This document shows positions 62,239 to 64,000 of a DNA stretch of 64,000 nt, one piece after another; position 1 is the stretch's first letter, and the number at the start of each line of letters is the position of its first letter. The stretch spans positions 1,966,001-2,030,000 of the forward strand of contig NZ_CP096972.1 of assembly GCF_024758725.1 (NCBI RefSeq), written 5' to 3'. The translations under genes were made by a program, and so were the position numbers. The notes beneath the pieces are model-generated. The model was not told the DNA's origin and made no database searches. It was given only the letters and a program-made list of their open reading frames with translations. The stretch comes from Sphingomonas sp. SUN039 (GTDB lineage: Bacteria; Pseudomonadota; Alphaproteobacteria; Sphingomonadales; Sphingomonadaceae).

Positions 62239-62769
62239 GTGTTCATAAGAACCGAAAATCTGCTGCTGCGGCCCGGCTGGACCGAGGACGCGCCCGAGCT
62301 TTATGCGGCGATCGCGCGCGAGGAAGTCGCCTATACGCTCGCGCGGCTCCCCTGGCCCTATACGCTCGACCATGCCCGCGCCTGGCTCGACCGGCCCCGC
62401 GCTGCCGACGACGCGCACCTCCTCATCTACGAGCGGACCGGTAATGCGCCGCGCCTGATCGGCGGGATCGGGCTGGCTCCCGACGGGCACGACGTCGAGC
62501 TGGGCTACTGGATCGTGCCGTCGCACTGGGGTCGCGGCTTTGCGACCGAGGCAGGCCGCGCCGTCATCGCGATGGCGCGCGACACGCTGCGCCTCGACCG
62601 GCTGGTGTCGGGGCATTTCGTCGAGAACCCTGCCTCGGGTCGCGTGCTCCGCAAGCTCGGCTTCGCGGCGACCGGCACCACCGACCTGCGCTACTGCCTC
62701 GCCCGCGACGCGATGCTGCCCTGCGTCGGGTTCAGCCTCGACCTCGAACCGATGCGGCTCGCCGCCTGA
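62239..62769 (+). CDS. GNAT acetyltransferase (RimJ/RimL type) 1
   Basis: A 176-residue acetyltransferase starting with GTG. RTENLLLRPGWTEDAPELY is the usual RimJ/RimL opening; VELGYWIVPSHWGRGFATEA contains the acetyl-CoA pyrophosphate loop (W-G-R-G-F-A-T). ENPASGRVLRKLGF is the C-terminal motif. Such enzymes acetylate N-termini or small amines; the target is not evident. Its 3' end overlaps the convergent GNAT gene by 38 bp. A common neighbour of rplU-rpmA in sphingomonads. Confidence 0.9.
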   Translation: MFIRTENLLLRPGWTEDAPELYAAIAREEVAYTLARLPWPYTLDHARAWLDRPRAADDAHLLIYERTGNAPRLIGGIGLAPDGHDVELGYWIVPSHWGRGFATEAGRAVIAMARDTLRLDRLVSGHFVENPASGRVLRKLGFAATGTTDLRYCLARDAMLPCVGFSLDLEPMRLAA

Positions 62770-63259
62770 ACGCACGACGGTCGCCCTCGAGTTCGGCAAA
62801 CGGAGCGTAGCCGCAGCGTTCGGCAACCCTGGCCGAGGCGATGTTGCCGTGGTCGATCATGCAGCGCGTCTCGGCGATCCCCGCCGCATCGGCCCAGCCG
62901 GTGACGGCGGCGATGACCTCGCTCGCAATGCCCCTGCCCCAGCTGTCGGCGGCGAACGCCCAGCCCGCTTCGGGATAGCCTTCGAGTTCGGCAATCCCGC
63001 GCTTGAAGTCGGACAGGCCGGCAATGCCCAGGAAGCCCCCGTCGGCGCGGTCGATCACTGCCCAATTGCCATAGCCGGTCAGCGCCCACATTCCCGCCGC
63101 CTGCCCGAACTTGGGCCAGGCGACATCGCGCGGACGCGGCTGCCCGCCGATGAACGCGGTCACCCGCGGGTCTTCCCACATCGTCGCATAGGGTTCCCAG
63201 TCGGCCATCGTCAGGCCGCGCAGGGTCAGGCGTTCGGTCGTCAGCGTCGGGGCGTCCAT
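62732..63259 (-). CDS. GNAT acetyltransferase (RimJ/RimL type) 2
   Basis: A 175-residue acetyltransferase. LTTERLTLRGLTMADWEPYA opens it, AGWAFAADSWGRGIASE is the acetyl-CoA loop, and GNIASARVAERCGYAPF is the C-terminal motif. I chose the ATG at 63259 (MDAPTLTTERL); the upstream in-frame start at 63310 lies in the PF10118 gene. Convergent with the GNAT gene at 62239, of the same family but not closely similar. Target unknown. Confidence 0.9.
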   Translation of the reverse strand: MDAPTLTTERLTLRGLTMADWEPYATMWEDPRVTAFIGGQPRPRDVAWPKFGQAAGMWALTGYGNWAVIDRADGGFLGIAGLSDFKRGIAELEGYPEAGWAFAADSWGRGIASEVIAAVTGWADAAGIAETRCMIDHGNIASARVAERCGYAPFAELEGDRRAFRRRAASVRGRG

Positions 63260-63269
63260 GCCCCGATCG

Positions 63270-64000
63270 TTACGCCGCCAGCGCCACCTGCGGCAAGTTG
63301 GCCGCGGCAAAGTCGCTGTCGTATTTGCCGATCAGCGCGCGGTCGTCGTGGTTCCACGGGTGGAAGCCCGGCAGGAAGAACGCCGCCCAGGGCAGGAACA
63401 GCCGGCGCATGATCCCCGGCGCACCGAACAGATACCATGCCAGCCGCGCCTTCGCCTTCCCGCCGGTGATCCCGTCCTGCGACAGCAGGTCGAGCGTTCC
63501 CGCCCAGCGCTTGGTCCAGAATTTGAAGCTGACAATGGTCATCATCATCGACTTGACCCTCCAGCGCTTGCCTCTGCTCCAGTCGCGCGTCGCGTGCAGC
63601 CAAGTGTCATAGGCGACGCCCTTGTGCTCGATCTCCTCGATCGCATGCCAGCGCCACATATCGGCAAGCTCGCGGTCGGCCCCTGCGAACATCTTGTCGT
63701 CGGCCAGCATCATCTGTGCCATGATCGCGGTGTAATGCTCCAGCGCCATCGTGACCGCGAGGTTGAGAATCTCGGGCCGCCCCTTGGTCAGCGCCAGCGT
63801 GTCGACGACGACCTGTTCGAGATGGTCGATCTTGTAACCCGCGTCGCTGACCCGCTTGTTGAACGAGACATGCTCGCGGCTGTGCATGACTTCCTGCGTG
63901 ATGAAGCTGCGGATTTCGGCGGCGAGCTTGGGCGGCGTGCCGTCGCGGAATGCCTTGACCGATTCGACGAAGAACGCCTCCCCCCTCGGGAACGTGATCG
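63270..64000 (-). CDS. Metal-dependent hydrolase, PF10118 family (partial, N-terminus outside window)
   Basis: The frame runs off the window at 64000; ~243 C-terminal residues are visible, from FPRGEAFFVESVKAF. Metal-binding residues of this ferritin-like family are in QEVMHSREH, LEHYTAIM and WRWHAIEEIEHKGVAYD. A hydrophobic, tryptophan- and proline-rich stretch (RRLFLPWAAFFLPGFHPW) near the end may touch the membrane. The family is poorly characterised. Its stop is 11 bp from the GNAT 2 start, so they may be co-transcribed. Confidence 0.88.
   Translation of the reverse strand, partial: ITFPRGEAFFVESVKAFRDGTPPKLAAEIRSFITQEVMHSREHVSFNKRVSDAGYKIDHLEQVVVDTLALTKGRPEILNLAVTMALEHYTAIMAQMMLADDKMFAGADRELADMWRWHAIEEIEHKGVAYDTWLHATRDWSRGKRWRVKSMMMTIVSFKFWTKRWAGTLDLLSQDGITGGKAKARLAWYLFGAPGIMRRLFLPWAAFFLPGFHPWNHDDRALIGKYDSDFAAANLPQVALAA

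Overview
The window comes from a high-GC alphaproteobacterium, most likely a sphingomonad. The evidence is three large TonB-dependent receptors with secreted hydrolases, HspQ, an rplU-rpmA pair, hydroxycinnamate catabolism, and codon use rich in G/C at third positions. Most genes sit in tightly coupled operons where the stop of one gene overlaps the start of the next (ATGA or GTGA). No CRISPR array or insertion sequence was seen.

Region 1 (1-7516) is an L-rhamnose catabolic locus. On the minus strand a bifunctional rhamnulose-1-phosphate aldolase/lactaldehyde dehydrogenase, L-rhamnose isomerase and a DeoR-type regulator (cut by the window edge) form one unit. Rhamnulokinase, L-lactate dehydrogenase and an MFS carrier form the divergent unit. 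Together they would take rhamnose to DHAP and pyruvate. A 10-bp tandem repeat in the divergent gap is a candidate operator. An alpha/beta hydrolase and a VOC protein follow.

Region 2 (9197-25097) appears to be one regulon built round a FadR-type GntR regulator. It holds two TonB-dependent receptors, three secreted alpha/beta hydrolases, a CocE-type hydrolase, a P450, an MFS carrier, a diheme cytochrome c and an OmpA-domain protein. Four near-identical palindromes of the form GATTGTTGACAATC lie in front of its transcription units. The substrate is unknown; an ester- or amide-linked compound is the likeliest guess.

Region 3 (25160-34437) is a nine-position, translationally coupled operon: CapA-like phosphatase, TRAP permeases DctQ and DctM, a small 2-hydroxyacyl-CoA dehydratase-like subunit, a double CaiB CoA-transferase, the large dehydratase subunit, a lipoprotein TRAP receptor and a second CaiB transferase. 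It resembles the clostridial aryl-lactate (fld/had) fermentation module coupled to a transporter, in what looks like an aerobe, and no activator ATPase is visible. It abuts Region 4 (34446-40644), a ferulate/p-coumarate cluster: CoA ligase, hydroxycinnamoyl-CoA hydratase-lyase, vanillin-type aldehyde dehydrogenase, aromatic-acid MFS, MarR regulator and a DUF3237 protein. The product of the first pathway could be the substrate of the second.

Region 5 (40804-49720) is a coupled CHAT-protease/two-partner-secretion trio plus two exported or membrane proteins of unknown function. Region 6 (49743-50442) has tRNA-Ser(CGA), a 28-bp copy of its 3' end, and hspQ. Region 7 (50487-60864) holds a single-chain type IIG restriction-modification enzyme, a third TonB receptor, and a lower-GC type II restriction-modification pair whose insertion seems to have truncated a resident gene. 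Region 8 (60845-64000) is core sequence: a small conserved protein, rplU, rpmA, two GNAT acetyltransferases and a PF10118 metal-dependent hydrolase that runs off the window.
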